Positions 26,363 through 35,126 of a DNA stretch of 64,000 bases are shown here, in pieces; the stretch's first letter is position 1; every line of letters starts with the position of its first letter. The DNA lies in NCBI RefSeq assembly GCF_007988945.1, contig NZ_BJVC01000005.1:124001-188000 (forward strand), read 5' to 3'. This DNA comes from Swaminathania salitolerans (GTDB taxonomy: Bacteria > Pseudomonadota > Alphaproteobacteria > Acetobacterales > Acetobacteraceae). A program made the translations under genes and the position numbers. The notes under the pieces were generated by a model. It searched no databases. It saw only the letters and a program-made list of their open reading frames with translations, and was not told the origin of the DNA.

Positions 26363-27616
26363 TCAGCCCTGCCGGGCGGCCGCGGAGCCCGGTTCTTCGG
26401 CGGGTTCGCCCTCCCACCGGGCGATGACCGCAGCGGCGAGCGAGTTTCCAACGACGTTTGTCGCCGAGCGGCCCATATCGAGGAAGGTGTCGATCCCGAG
26501 GATGAGGAGCACGCCTTCCTCGGGCAGGTGGAACTGTCCGAGCGTGGCCGCGATGACCACCAGAGAGGCGCGCGGGATTCCTGCAACGCCCTTGCTGGTC
26601 AGCATCAGGGTCAGAAGCATCGCGATCTGCGTGCCCCAGGGAAGGGCGATGTCGTAGGCCTGTGCGATGAAGATGCTGGCAAATGTGCAGTACATCATCG
26701 TGCCATCGAGATTGAACGAGTAGCCGAGCGGCAGGACGAAGGCAGAAATCCGCCGCGGGACGGGAAACTGCGAAAGACGCTCCAGCATGAGCGGATAGGC
26801 GGCCTCGGAACTCGCAGTCGAAAAGGCGAGGAGGAAGGGCTCGCGCATGAGGCTGACGAGGCGCCGGGCGCGGGGACCCAGCGTGACGAATGCCGCGACG
26901 ATCAGCGCCAGCCAGAGCAATGCGAGAGCGATATAGAACTCTCCCATGAACTTGCCGTAATTGACGAGCACGCCGAGCCCGTTCGTCGTGATGGTTGCGG
27001 CCATGGCGCAGAACACCGCGAGAGGCGCCAGCCCCATGACATAGGTCGTCACCTTCAGGATGATGCGCGAGAGGCTTTCCGTCCACGCCATGACGATCCG
27101 GGCCTGTTCGGGGAGGGCCGCGCAGGCGACGCCGAAAAAGATCGAGAAGACGACGATCTGGAGGATCTCGTTTTCCGTCATGGCACGGAAGATGGAATCC
27201 GGCACGATGTGATTGACGAAACCGTCAAGCGACATGCCGCCGGTGGATACGGGAGAGCCGCCGCCACCGTGCGTCCGGTGCATACCGAGTCCGGGCCCGA
27301 ACAGATTGACAAGGATCATGCCGAGGGTCAGCGAGAAAAGCGACGCCCCGAGGAACCAGATCATGGCCTTCCCGCCGACGCGTCCGACCGAACGGGCATC
27401 GGACATATGACCGATGCCTGTCACGAGGGTCGAGAAGACGAGCGGCGCGATGATCATCTTGATCAGTCGCAGGAAGACGGTCGAGCCGATCGAGAGATAA
27501 TGGGCAAATCGCTGCTGCGTCGCGGGATCGGCAAGTCCGGCATGGGCGGTTCCCCCCGTCGCGATGCCAAGACACATGGCCGAGAGGATGAAGAAAGTCA
27601 TCCTGTTGCGTTTCAT
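26363..27616 (-). CDS. dicarboxylate/amino-acid:cation symporter (DctA/GltP family)
   Basis: DAACS-family carrier of 417 residues that takes up C4-dicarboxylates or glutamate with protons or sodium. The signatures are the Ser-rich loop AFSTASSEAAYPLMLER, PLGYSFNLDGTMMYC and the cation site DTFLDMGRSATNVVGNS. An N-terminal hydrophobic segment (FFILSAMCLGIATGG) and the LRLIKMIIAPLVFSTLVTGI loop also fit. The Ala/Glu-rich tail is not conserved. Which substrate it prefers cannot be read. It converges on ansP with 19 bp between. Confidence 0.94.
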   Translation of the reverse strand: MKRNRMTFFILSAMCLGIATGGTAHAGLADPATQQRFAHYLSIGSTVFLRLIKMIIAPLVFSTLVTGIGHMSDARSVGRVGGKAMIWFLGASLFSLTLGMILVNLFGPGLGMHRTHGGGGSPVSTGGMSLDGFVNHIVPDSIFRAMTENEILQIVVFSIFFGVACAALPEQARIVMAWTESLSRIILKVTTYVMGLAPLAVFCAMAATITTNGLGVLVNYGKFMGEFYIALALLWLALIVAAFVTLGPRARRLVSLMREPFLLAFSTASSEAAYPLMLERLSQFPVPRRISAFVLPLGYSFNLDGTMMYCTFASIFIAQAYDIALPWGTQIAMLLTLMLTSKGVAGIPRASLVVIAATLGQFHLPEEGVLLILGIDTFLDMGRSATNVVGNSLAAAVIARWEGEPAEEPGSAAARQG

Positions 27617-27894
27617 CCTGTCGTCCTCGTGAACCGTATCGCGGGGTGATCATGCCGAAAGGGCGAGCCGCCTCCGGCCCGGAGAGATGAGCCGCCTCCG
27701 GCTCGACGGCGTTCTAGCCACGTTCGACCTAAACGACAAACGCGGCCCGAATGCCCAAGGAGGCTGCGCGTCCGCAGCGCGAACCTGCCATCATGCTGCT
27801 TGTTTCGCCCCCGGGACCGTTCTGGCATTGAACCGGCCACGCAACTCCTCCATACGAACCGGAGGCATCGCGCTCCGGGCGCGCAACGGAGGAG

Positions 27895-28221
27895 ATGAAG
27901 GTGCTTCAGAACATCACGGCGGTTGTGTTCGGATTTGTATTCGGCCTTTTCACCCTGATTATTTCAGTCATTGCACTAATAGAAGGTTATGTGCGCAGTG
28001 TTCTCGACCGTATCGGGATTCCCGATCAGATCCAGACAGCGCTCCTCGCTTTGCTCCTTCTCGCGCTCGTCGTGGTGTCGTTCCGTCTGTTCGGAAAACT
28101 CTTCGGCGTGCTGATCGCGATCGGCCTGGTCGCTTTGCTGCTGCACGCCCTGTTCGCGCCCCCTCTCGAAAACGGCGGCGCCCGGATACCGGGCGGTGCT
28201 GGCAGCAGCGTGTCTCTCTGA
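27895..28221 (+). CDS. small two-span membrane protein of unknown function
   Basis: A 108-residue protein with hydrophobic segments at about 5-30 (NITAVVFGFVFGLFTLIISV) and two close stretches at 50-90 (LLALLLLALVVVSF and VLIAIGLVALLLHAL). GGAGGAG directly abuts ATG 27895, so the GTG at 27901 (6 nt further, spacing near 7) may be the true start. No family is recognised. Codon pattern, hydrophobicity and the ribosome-binding site support a real gene. Upstream, 27617-27894 carries no gene that I can support. Confidence 0.62.
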   Translation: MKVLQNITAVVFGFVFGLFTLIISVIALIEGYVRSVLDRIGIPDQIQTALLALLLLALVVVSFRLFGKLFGVLIAIGLVALLLHALFAPPLENGGARIPGGAGSSVSL

Positions 28222-28270
28222 CGGCAAGACGGAAGAATGCTCGTTCTCGCCCCGCAGGGGCGGGATCCTG

Positions 28271-28331
28271 TCGCATGGGCCTGTCGGCAGGGCGTGAAGG
28301 TCGCATTGGCCCTGTGGGCAGGGCGTGAAGA
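28271..28331. repeat. two tandem copies of a 30-bp unit beside the tRNA gene
   Basis: TCGCATgGGCCTGTcGGCAG-type units start at 28271 and 28301. Each continues GGGCGTGAAG. The copies differ at a few positions. They lie between the small membrane gene and the 3' end of the tRNA-Arg gene. Confidence 0.75.
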
Positions 28332-28359
28332 ACGATGCGAAAGGGGGAGGCGTGGTGGC

Positions 28360-28668
28360 TGGTGTCCGCGGCGGGATTCGAACCCACGGCCCCAGGATTC
28401 ATACCACTTCGGCTTTCGCCGCCGACGCGTGACGCGTCGTTCGTGGTCTGGACTGTCTCTTCACCATGATCCGGCAAGCCGGATGACAGGTGCTGCCCGT
28501 ACAGTCTCTACACCTTCGGCGATTCCGGAGAATCGACGCTTGGCTCGGGATCGGCACGGCATGGATGCCAGAGCTTTCCCCGAATTTGAGCAGATCCGCC
28601 ATGAGGTTTCCCGCCATGACGCCCAATTTTCAGGAATCCTGTGCTCTATCCTGCTGAGCTACGCGGAC
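28360..28668 (-). tRNA. tRNA-Arg(CCU) interrupted by a group I intron
   Basis: Exon 1 (28668-28632, 37 nt) and exon 2 (28399-28360, 40 nt) fold into a complete cloverleaf. The acceptor stem is GTCCGCG/CGCGGAC with discriminator A and encoded CCA. The D-stem is GCTC/GAGC, the anticodon stem CAGGA/TCCTG, and the loop TTCCTAA with anticodon CCT (arginine, reading AGG). The T-arm is GTGGGTTCGAATCCCGC. The intron sits after U36, the third anticodon base, as in the tRNA-Arg(CCU) introns known from Agrobacterium. AGG is a rare codon in high-GC genomes, so this is probably the only gene for it, which would make splicing essential. Uniqueness needs the whole genome. Confidence 0.93.
28400..28631 (-). 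ncRNA. group I self-splicing intron in tRNA-Arg(CCU)
   Basis: A 232-nt intervening sequence between exon base U36 and A37, starting GAAAATTGGG and ending in the required G (28400). The guide GGG can pair with exon CCU, giving the U-G at the splice site. The core is seen as AATTCGGGGAAAGC (P4 side), AGACTGTACGGGCAGC and AAGAGACAGTCC. P7 pairs GACTGT (28506-28501) with ACAGTC (28456-28451). A P8 hairpin ATCCGG/CCGGAT and a 3' hairpin GACGCGT/ACGCGTC (P9) follow. There is no open frame for a homing endonuclease. Size and core resemble the small IC3 introns of bacterial tRNA genes. Self-splicing is inferred. Confidence 0.9.
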
Positions 28669-28678
28669 CACCATCGGC

Positions 28679-28707
28679 ATTGTATGGCCGCTCCCAGGCG
28701 CAGGCAA
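28679..28707 (-). promoter_or_regulatory. sigma-70 type promoter of the intron-bearing tRNA
   Basis: On the minus strand TTGCCT (28707-28702, -35) is followed after exactly 17 nt by TACAAT (28684-28679, -10). The tRNA 5' G at 28668 is 10 nt further, so transcription starts near the mature end. The rest of 28708-28918 is relatively A+T-rich, with no gene that I can support. Confidence 0.75.
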
Positions 28708-28918
28708 GGTGTTGCGTTTCAATTTTTTCTGTTCCCCGTGATCGGTTGCAATACTGGCAAGTCAAAGTAAGATTGTTCTTTGCAGCAAGTTTGCGCTCCG
28801 ATAGGAAACATGCATTAACGCATGTCATCTCGACAGGACGTGGGAGATTTACTGCTTTTCTTTCCCAAAGGGGCCACTGTCGACAAGCACTCTCTCGGCA
28901 TTACCGTCCCATGACGCC

Positions 28919-28942
28919 ATTGTCCGGCGCTCTGCGGACAAT
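28919..28942. promoter_or_regulatory. perfect inverted repeat upstream of the SARP-type regulator
   Basis: ATTGTCCG (28919-28926) and CGGACAAT (28935-28942) form an 8-bp perfect inverted repeat around 8 nt. It ends 45 nt before the regulator start, in an A+T-rich promoter-like zone (TAAAAAAACCGAGATAAGG). It could be an operator, perhaps autoregulatory, or a hairpin in the leader. Confidence 0.5.
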
Positions 28943-28987
28943 ACGATTCGTAAAAAAACCGAGATAAGGAATGTGATATAAGGCTTG

Positions 28988-31117
28988 ATGAAGAGAAAGC
29001 GTGAAGTAATGTTCGATCTGGCCATACGTGGTGTAGCAAAAACCGATTCAACCCTTCTCCGCCTCCGTCTCATAGGGCGTATGGAAGCCACGACTCTGAC
29101 CGGCGAGAGCGTTCTTCCCGTGGGCGGAAAGACGAAGGGCCTGCTCGCCATTCTGGCGCTTTCCGATCGAAAGCCCATTCCGCGCTCTCATCTCGCCGAG
29201 CTGCTCTGGAGTCGGCGTCCGGACGATCTGGCCCGCGCCTCGCTCAGGCAGGAAATCCATCGTCTGCTCGACGCGCTCAGTCCGCTCGGAGTCGATGTGA
29301 TCGACGTGCAGCGTCATACGCTTGCGCTCAAGCCGGCCCTGACCTCTGTCGATGTCGAGCGTATCCTGAACGGTGGCAAGTCGATCCTGCGCGATCTCCC
29401 CTCGCCGAGCGAGGTTCTTCTCGGCGAGCTGAACGGAATCGACCCCGCTTTTTCCGAGTGGGTCGAGGCCCAGCGCGCGCGTCTCAACCGTCATATCTAT
29501 CAGGTCTTCGAGAGCGCCCTGCGCACGCAGGTGGACCCCGATTCGATTCTCGAGACGGCCGATCACCTGCTCCTGCGGGACAGTCTCAACGAAGCGGCAT
29601 GGCGGGCCCGTATCCAGGCATGGGTGACCAAAGGAGAATATGCCCAGGCCGCGGCCCTCGGCGACCAGGTCGTCCAGCTCTTCCAGGATCAGCTGGGAAC
29701 GGTGCCCGGTCCGGCGACGATGGCGCTCGTGCGCGGGCTGCAGGAACGGATCGCTTTCGATACCTATGCGAAGACGCATCACGGCCCCTCTGCCGAGTCC
29801 GACACGGCGCTCGTTCCTTCCGATCAGGCTCCGGAAGCCTCCGGTCTCTTCCCGGGTGGGGGAGAGGGGTCGTTCCTCTCTGCCGGTCCGCCGGTTCGCA
29901 GTCTCGGCACGATCGCCGTCGCGCCGCTGAAAGCGACGGGAAGCGCGCATGCGGAGAGCCTTGCGGCCGAGCTGACGGAACGTCTCGAGGTCAAGCTCGT
30001 CGGCCTCCAGACCTTCACCGTGGTGCCTTTCCCCGAAAAACCGCAGGGAGATGCCACGCCGCTTCTGGGCAATACGGCCAATCCCGGGACGGATTACGTG
30101 CTCTCCGGTCTGGTACGCTCGAATTGCGATCACGGCGAGAATTCCGAAGGCTATGTCATCATACGCCTGCTGAATCTCCGTCAGGATGGCTGCGTGGTCT
30201 GGGCCGATCGCTTCGAGCTGCCCAAGGATACGCGCGCGCAGCGTGCGCTCCTGTTCTACGTCATGAAATCGCTTCAGTGGTCTTTGTTCGTTTCGGAGGG
30301 GCAGCGCATGATGTCGCGTCCGATCTCCGAACTCTCGGCCTTCCAGATGGCTGTCCGTGCCCTGACGCTCATGTTGCGCTGCGATGTCACCTTGTCCTCC
30401 GAACTCGAGGATCTCGTCGAGCGCGCCTATCAGACCGATCAGGAATCGGTCTTCGTCCTGTATGTCCGGTCGTTGATCCGGTTTTTCCTTCATCTGGAAA
30501 ACTGGTCGGGATCGTCCCAGAACGAAATGGAGGAAATCGCTTCCGCAGCCGGTTACGTCGCCATCCAGCTCCGCTCCAATCCGCTCGGCGTCTGGCTCTC
30601 GATGCTGACGCGTACCTTCACGCCGGGGCAGCTCGACGAGGCGAAGGCGCTGACCGCCGAATATACCGGGGCAGGGGGTGTCTTTCCGGCCATCGCCATC
30701 TCCCCCTCGATTCATGCGCTCAAATCCGTCCAGGCGCTTCTCTCGGAAGACAGGGAGACCGCGCTCAGTGAGATCCAGATGTTCCGGGCACTCCGGGCCT
30801 CCCAGCCATTGGCGGTTCTCTCCGAGCCGTTCAGCATACTCGTGCTCGAAGCAGCCGGAAACGCCGAGGAGGCCCGTCAGGCGGGCGCGGCGTTCGTGAG
30901 TCTGTATCCGCGCAGCGCGGCGGGCGTCCTGTACTATCTGGTGGCGCTGGCAGCGCAGGGGAACAGCGAGGAGACCGAACGGGTCAAGCGCCAGTTCCTG
31001 CGTCTCGTGCCCGATGTCACGATTGCCGGGGTGCTTCTGCGTCATGCCTTCCTGCCCCAGAGCATGCAGAGCTGGTTGCGCGACATGCTGGCCCGGGTGG
31101 GAATCCCGCACGGCTGA
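28988..31117 (+). CDS. SARP/BTAD-type transcriptional regulator with TPR-like C-terminus
   Basis: A 709-residue protein. Residues about 22-115 form a winged-helix domain of the OmpR/SARP type (LPVGGKTKGLLAILALSDRK, SRRPDDLARASLRQEIHRLL). Residues about 118-260 match the bacterial transcriptional activation (BTAD) domain (FSEWVEAQRARLNRHIYQVF, LRDSLNEAAWRARIQAWVTK). Then a linker, an adenylate-cyclase-associated periplasmic-like domain (SLGTIAVAPLKATGS, LAAELTERLEVKL, DYVLSGLVRS) and helical TPR-like repeats follow. The pattern is shared by alphaproteobacterial SARP-like activators of unknown targets. ATG 28988 is preferred, preceded by AAGG; ATG 29009 is possible. A perfect palindrome lies 45 nt upstream. 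Confidence 0.8.
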   Translation: MKRKREVMFDLAIRGVAKTDSTLLRLRLIGRMEATTLTGESVLPVGGKTKGLLAILALSDRKPIPRSHLAELLWSRRPDDLARASLRQEIHRLLDALSPLGVDVIDVQRHTLALKPALTSVDVERILNGGKSILRDLPSPSEVLLGELNGIDPAFSEWVEAQRARLNRHIYQVFESALRTQVDPDSILETADHLLLRDSLNEAAWRARIQAWVTKGEYAQAAALGDQVVQLFQDQLGTVPGPATMALVRGLQERIAFDTYAKTHHGPSAESDTALVPSDQAPEASGLFPGGGEGSFLSAGPPVRSLGTIAVAPLKATGSAHAESLAAELTERLEVKLVGLQTFTVVPFPEKPQGDATPLLGNTANPGTDYVLSGLVRSNCDHGENSEGYVIIRLLNLRQDGCVVWADRFELPKDTRAQRALLFYVMKSLQWSLFVSEGQRMMSRPISELSAFQMAVRALTLMLRCDVTLSSELEDLVERAYQTDQESVFVLYVRSLIRFFLHLENWSGSSQNEMEEIASAAGYVAIQLRSNPLGVWLSMLTRTFTPGQLDEAKALTAEYTGAGGVFPAIAISPSIHALKSVQALLSEDRETALSEIQMFRALRASQPLAVLSEPFSILVLEAAGNAEEARQAGAAFVSLYPRSAAGVLYYLVALAAQGNSEETERVKRQFLRLVPDVTIAGVLLRHAFLPQSMQSWLRDMLARVGIPHG

Positions 31118-31289
31118 CGCCCGATCGGGCAATTTCTTCTCTCCCCTCCCGACATCCCGTGCTCCGCCTGGACACAGAGCCGACTTGGCGTTGCAGGGCG
31201 GGCAGGATATGAACGGAGTCTCGAGCCGGACGCGGGTTTCGCGATCGGGGATTTCGACACGCGGCCAGTGCCAGTCTAATAGGGACATC

Positions 31290-31823
31290 ATGACACCTCG
31301 TTTGCAGCCGATCGCCCCCTCTTCCCTGCCCGCATGGGCCAGGAGTCCCGCAAGACGGCTGATCGCCGTTCTGCCGGTCCTTCCCGTTCTGGCCCTGAGC
31401 GCCTGCGGGGGAGGACGCGATCCTGACAGCCTCACCCAGCCGCGCAACCATCTGCTTGGCGTCGATCGCGGCGCCACGGGGGGAGATGACGAGCTCAAGG
31501 GTGGCGTGAACGCCTATCTGTGGCGGGGTGCGATCGACACGCTCTCGTTCATGCCGTTCGCCTCGGCGGATGCGAATGGGGGCGTGATCCTGACCGACTG
31601 GTATCAGCCGCCCTCCAGCTCGGGCGAGCGTTTCAAGATCGCTGCCTATATCCTCGATCGCCGCCTGCGTTCGGATGCGCTGCGCGTCTCGGTATTCCGT
31701 CAGGAAAAACAGGGCAGCGAATGGGTCGATACCCCAGTGGCGACGAACACGACCTCGGACATCACCACACGTATTCTCGCGCGTGCGCGCCAGCTCCGTG
31801 CCGATAACGGCAACCGGAACTGA
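31290..31823 (+). CDS. DUF3576 lipoprotein
   Basis: A 177-residue predicted outer-membrane-linked lipoprotein of the DUF3576 family, lipobox LSAC in [16 protein letters not shown]. Family features are [29 protein letters not shown] and the terminal [14 protein letters not shown]. The ATG at 31290 has AGGGA 5 nt upstream. In alphaproteobacteria this gene usually precedes leuS, lptE and holA, as here, which suggests a cell-envelope role, but its function is not known. leuS begins 44 nt further on. Confidence 0.88.
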   Translation: MTPRLQPIAPSSLPAWARSPARRLIAVLPVLPVLALSACGGGRDPDSLTQPRNHLLGVDRGATGGDDELKGGVNAYLWRGAIDTLSFMPFASADANGGVILTDWYQPPSSSGERFKIAAYILDRRLRSDALRVSVFRQEKQGSEWVDTPVATNTTSDITTRILARARQLRADNGNRN

Positions 31824-31867
31824 GTGCAGCGAACCGATACCAGCAGACCGGAACACGACAGGAAACA

Positions 31868-34465
31868 ATGACGGACCAAGAGACCCTCGGCTACGATTTC
31901 GAGACGGCCGAGCCCAGGTGGCAGGCAGCATGGGAGCGCATCCGCGCCTTTGCCGCCGAGGATCATCCCGCCGCCGACAAGCCGAAATATTACGTCCTGG
32001 AGATGTTTCCCTATCCGTCCGGACAGCTGCATATGGGGCATGTGCGCAATTATGCACTGGGGGATGTCGTCGCGCGGTACAAGCGTGCGCGCGGTTTCTC
32101 CGTGCTGCACCCCATGGGATGGGATGCTTTCGGCCTTCCGGCGGAGAACGCGGCCCGCGAGCGCGGGGTGCATCCGGGGCAATGGACGCTCGACAACATC
32201 GCCTCGATGCGCGTCACGCTGCAGCGCCTCGGCTTCTCGCTCGACTGGGATCGCGAGATCGCAACCTGTCTGCCGGAATATTACGGGCACCAGCAGAAGC
32301 TCTTTCTCGACATGTTGCGCAAGGGCCTGGTCGAGCGGCGCGAATCCTCGGTCAACTGGGACCCGGTCGACAATACGGTGCTCGCCAACGAGCAGGTCGT
32401 GGATGGTCGCGGCTGGCGCTCCGGAGCGCTGATCGAGAAGAAGCGCCTGTCGCAGTGGTTCCTCAAGATCACCGATTTTGCCGAGCCTCTCCTCGAAGGG
32501 CTCGACACGCTCGATCGCTGGCCTGCCCGCGTGCGCACGATGCAGGAGCGCTGGATCGGTCGTTCGGAAGGGGCGCGGATCCGTTTTCCCCTCCATGCGC
32601 CCCCGGAAGGTTTCGACGTCGATCGCGATTCGGTCGAGGTTTTCACCACGCGTCCCGACACACTGTTCGGCATGAGCTTCGTTGCGATCGCAGCCGATCA
32701 TCCGCTTGCCGCCAAGGTGGCGCAGGATAACGCGGCCGCGCGTGACTTCATCGAGGAATGTCAGCGTCTCGGCACGTCCGAGGAAGCCATCGAGGCTGCT
32801 GAGAAGCGCGGATGCGATACCGGGCTGAGGGTCGTCAATCCCTTCGCTCCCGATGAGACGGTGCCTGTCTGGATCGCCAATTTCGTGCTGATGGAGTACG
32901 GCACCGGTGCCGTGTTCGGCTGCCCGTGCGGAGACCAGCGCGATCTCGATTTCGCACGCAAATATGCCCTGCCCGTGCGGCCTGTCATCCTGCCTCCGGG
33001 CGAGCAGATCGGCAGCTTCGCGATCGGCAGGACCGCCGTCACGGGCGAGGGGACGCTCATCAATTCCGGATTTCTCGACGGGCTGGATACGGCCGAGGGA
33101 AAACGCAAGGCCATCGAGCGCCTCGAGGGAATGGGAGTCGGGCGCGGCGTGGTCAACTGGCGCCTGCGCGACTGGGGGATTTCCCGCCAGCGCTACTGGG
33201 GATGTCCGATCCCGGTCATTCATTGCGCGCAATGCGGTGCCGTTCCCGTTCCGGACGATCAGCTTCCCGTGCGCCTGCCGGAAGATGTCACGTTCGACCG
33301 TCCCGGCAACCCGCTCGACCATCATCCGCACTGGAAGCATGTGACGTGTCCGCAATGCGGTGCCGCGGCGCAACGCGAGACGGATACGTTCGACACCTTC
33401 GTCGACAGTTCTTGGTATTTCGCGCGTTTCACGGCGCCGCATGCTGCCGGGCCGATCGATCCTGTCGCGGCGAATTCATGGCTGCCCGTCGATCAGTATA
33501 TCGGCGGAATCGAACATGCGATCCTGCATCTGCTCTATGCGCGTTTCTTCACACGCGCCATGCACGAGACTGGGCATCTGGACGTGGACGAGCCTTTCGC
33601 AGGGCTCTTCACGCAGGGCATGATCACGCATGAGAGCTATCGCGACGAAAGCGGCTGGCTCGCGCCCGAAGACGTGACACGCAGCGGCGACGGCTATGTC
33701 CGTCGCGACAACGGTCAGCCCGTCCAGCTCGGACGCTCGGAAAAAATGTCCAAGTCCAAGCGCAACACGGTCGCCCCCACGGCGATCATCGAGCGTTTCG
33801 GTGCGGATACGGCGCGCTGGTTCGTTCTGTCGGACAGCCCTCCGGAGCGGGACATGGAGTGGACCGAAGCCGGCGTCAGCGCGTCTGCCCGTTTCGGACA
33901 GAGGCTTTACCGTCTCGTCCAGGCCGTCTCGGCACAGGTTCCCCGCGACGCATCGTTCGGCGAGGGGGGGCGGTCCCTGCGTCAGGCGACGCATCGGACC
34001 ATCGTGGCCGTTACGGAGGCGCTCGAGAATTTCACGCCCAACGTCGCCGTGGCCCGTCTTCACGAGCTGAGCGCGGCTCTCGGCGAGGCGGAAAAGAGCG
34101 ATGAGCCCGGAATGGGCGCCGCACGACGCGAGGCTGCGCTTGCCCTGGCCCTGCTCGTTGCGCCCATGATGCCGCATCTGGCCGAGGAGATGGTTGCCCT
34201 TCTCGAGCCGGAGGGCGCTCTGGTGGTGGAGCGCTCCTGGCCGGAGGCGCTGCCCGAGTTCCTCACGCGGGACAGCGTCACGATGGGCGTCCAGATCATG
34301 GGCAAGCTTCGCGGCACGATCGAGGTGCCCCCCGATGCCCCGTCCGACATCGTTCTGCCTCTGGCCGAGGCGGAGCCGAACGTGGCGCGGATGCTCGAGG
34401 GCAAGCGCATCGTCAAGCGCATCCATGTGCCGAACCGGATCGTCAATTTCGTGGTGGCGGGCTGA
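31868..34465 (+). CDS. leuS: leucyl-tRNA synthetase
   Basis: Class I aminoacyl-tRNA synthetase of 865 residues. The HIGH-type motif is [18 protein letters not shown] near residue 45, and the KMSKS motif is EKMSKSKRN near residue 626. The large inserted editing domain carries [13 protein letters not shown] (the threonine-rich editing motif) and [16 protein letters not shown]. Zinc-type cysteines lie in CAQCGAVP and CPQCGAA. The size is normal. Start ATG at 31868, with an AGGAA ribosome-binding site 4 nt upstream. It is followed by lptE after 4 nt. Confidence 0.98.
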   Translation: MTDQETLGYDFETAEPRWQAAWERIRAFAAEDHPAADKPKYYVLEMFPYPSGQLHMGHVRNYALGDVVARYKRARGFSVLHPMGWDAFGLPAENAARERGVHPGQWTLDNIASMRVTLQRLGFSLDWDREIATCLPEYYGHQQKLFLDMLRKGLVERRESSVNWDPVDNTVLANEQVVDGRGWRSGALIEKKRLSQWFLKITDFAEPLLEGLDTLDRWPARVRTMQERWIGRSEGARIRFPLHAPPEGFDVDRDSVEVFTTRPDTLFGMSFVAIAADHPLAAKVAQDNAAARDFIEECQRLGTSEEAIEAAEKRGCDTGLRVVNPFAPDETVPVWIANFVLMEYGTGAVFGCPCGDQRDLDFARKYALPVRPVILPPGEQIGSFAIGRTAVTGEGTLINSGFLDGLDTAEGKRKAIERLEGMGVGRGVVNWRLRDWGISRQRYWGCPIPVIHCAQCGAVPVPDDQLPVRLPEDVTFDRPGNPLDHHPHWKHVTCPQCGAAAQRETDTFDTFVDSSWYFARFTAPHAAGPIDPVAANSWLPVDQYIGGIEHAILHLLYARFFTRAMHETGHLDVDEPFAGLFTQGMITHESYRDESGWLAPEDVTRSGDGYVRRDNGQPVQLGRSEKMSKSKRNTVAPTAIIERFGADTARWFVLSDSPPERDMEWTEAGVSASARFGQRLYRLVQAVSAQVPRDASFGEGGRSLRQATHRTIVAVTEALENFTPNVAVARLHELSAALGEAEKSDEPGMGAARREAALALALLVAPMMPHLAEEMVALLEPEGALVVERSWPEALPEFLTRDSVTMGVQIMGKLRGTIEVPPDAPSDIVLPLAEAEPNVARMLEGKRIVKRIHVPNRIVNFVVAG

Positions 34466-34469
34466 ACTC

Positions 34470-35120
34470 ATGCGTCGTCTCGTCCTGCTTGCCTGCCTGG
34501 CTCTGAGTGGATGCGGCTTCAGGCCGCTTTACGGTACCGACGATGCAGGTGGCGGGCGTGTCGCGCAGGAATTGCAGCGGATCTATGTCGCCAATATTCC
34601 CGAGCGTTCCGGTCAGCTTCTGCGTCTGGCTCTACAGGAGCATCTCGGAGGTGCGAGCACCCGCTCGCCGGACGGTTATACCTTGCAGGTCAGCAACGCC
34701 GTGAATGCCTCTGTGGTGGACATCCATAGCGACAATACCGCAGGTCGCTTCCGCGAACTGGGTTCGGCGCATTGGAGGCTCTATACCGTCGAGGCAGCGC
34801 CGCGCATGCTGGCGGAGGGCGATGCGAGTCTGCTCGACGGGTTCAATGCGACGTTCGAGCAGTATCTCGCCCAGACCCTGAACGAGGAGACGGTGCGGGC
34901 GCGTCTGGCGGATAATCTGGCCCAGGCTGTCCGTCAGCAGATCGCCGTCTGGTTCCGCACGCATGTGAAACCGTCCCGCGACGATGAGCGCGACGTTCCG
35001 GCCTATTTCGATCCGAACGCCATGCCGACCCCGAACGGTCAGCCCTATGAGAAGGCCGGGCCGGACGGATTCCCGGCATCGGCCACGGGGCGCACGGATC
35101 TCAACAACCGGGAGAACTGA
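34470..35120 (+). CDS. lptE: LPS-assembly lipoprotein LptE
   Basis: A 216-residue lipoprotein that plugs the LptD barrel and helps insert lipopolysaccharide in the outer membrane. It has the lipobox LALSGCGFRPLYG, the LptE start GCGFRPLY, and the region ERSGQLLRLALQEHL. A longer frame starts inside leuS, but ATG 34470, 4 nt after the leuS stop, gives the proper signal. Its position between leuS and holA is the standard alphaproteobacterial arrangement. The C-terminal tail after about residue 180 is not conserved. Confidence 0.92.
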   Translation: MRRLVLLACLALSGCGFRPLYGTDDAGGGRVAQELQRIYVANIPERSGQLLRLALQEHLGGASTRSPDGYTLQVSNAVNASVVDIHSDNTAGRFRELGSAHWRLYTVEAAPRMLAEGDASLLDGFNATFEQYLAQTLNEETVRARLADNLAQAVRQQIAVWFRTHVKPSRDDERDVPAYFDPNAMPTPNGQPYEKAGPDGFPASATGRTDLNNREN

Positions 35121-35126
35121 CCCGGC

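Noticed and set aside
28641-28967. 108-residue plus-strand frame across the tRNA promoter
   Set aside because: It overlaps the tRNA 5' exon and promoter and has no family features or ribosome-binding site.
29048-31498. 816-residue minus-strand frame opposite the SARP-type regulator
   Set aside because: Antisense of a gene with recognisable domains; composition is His/Arg-rich and typical of a shadow frame.
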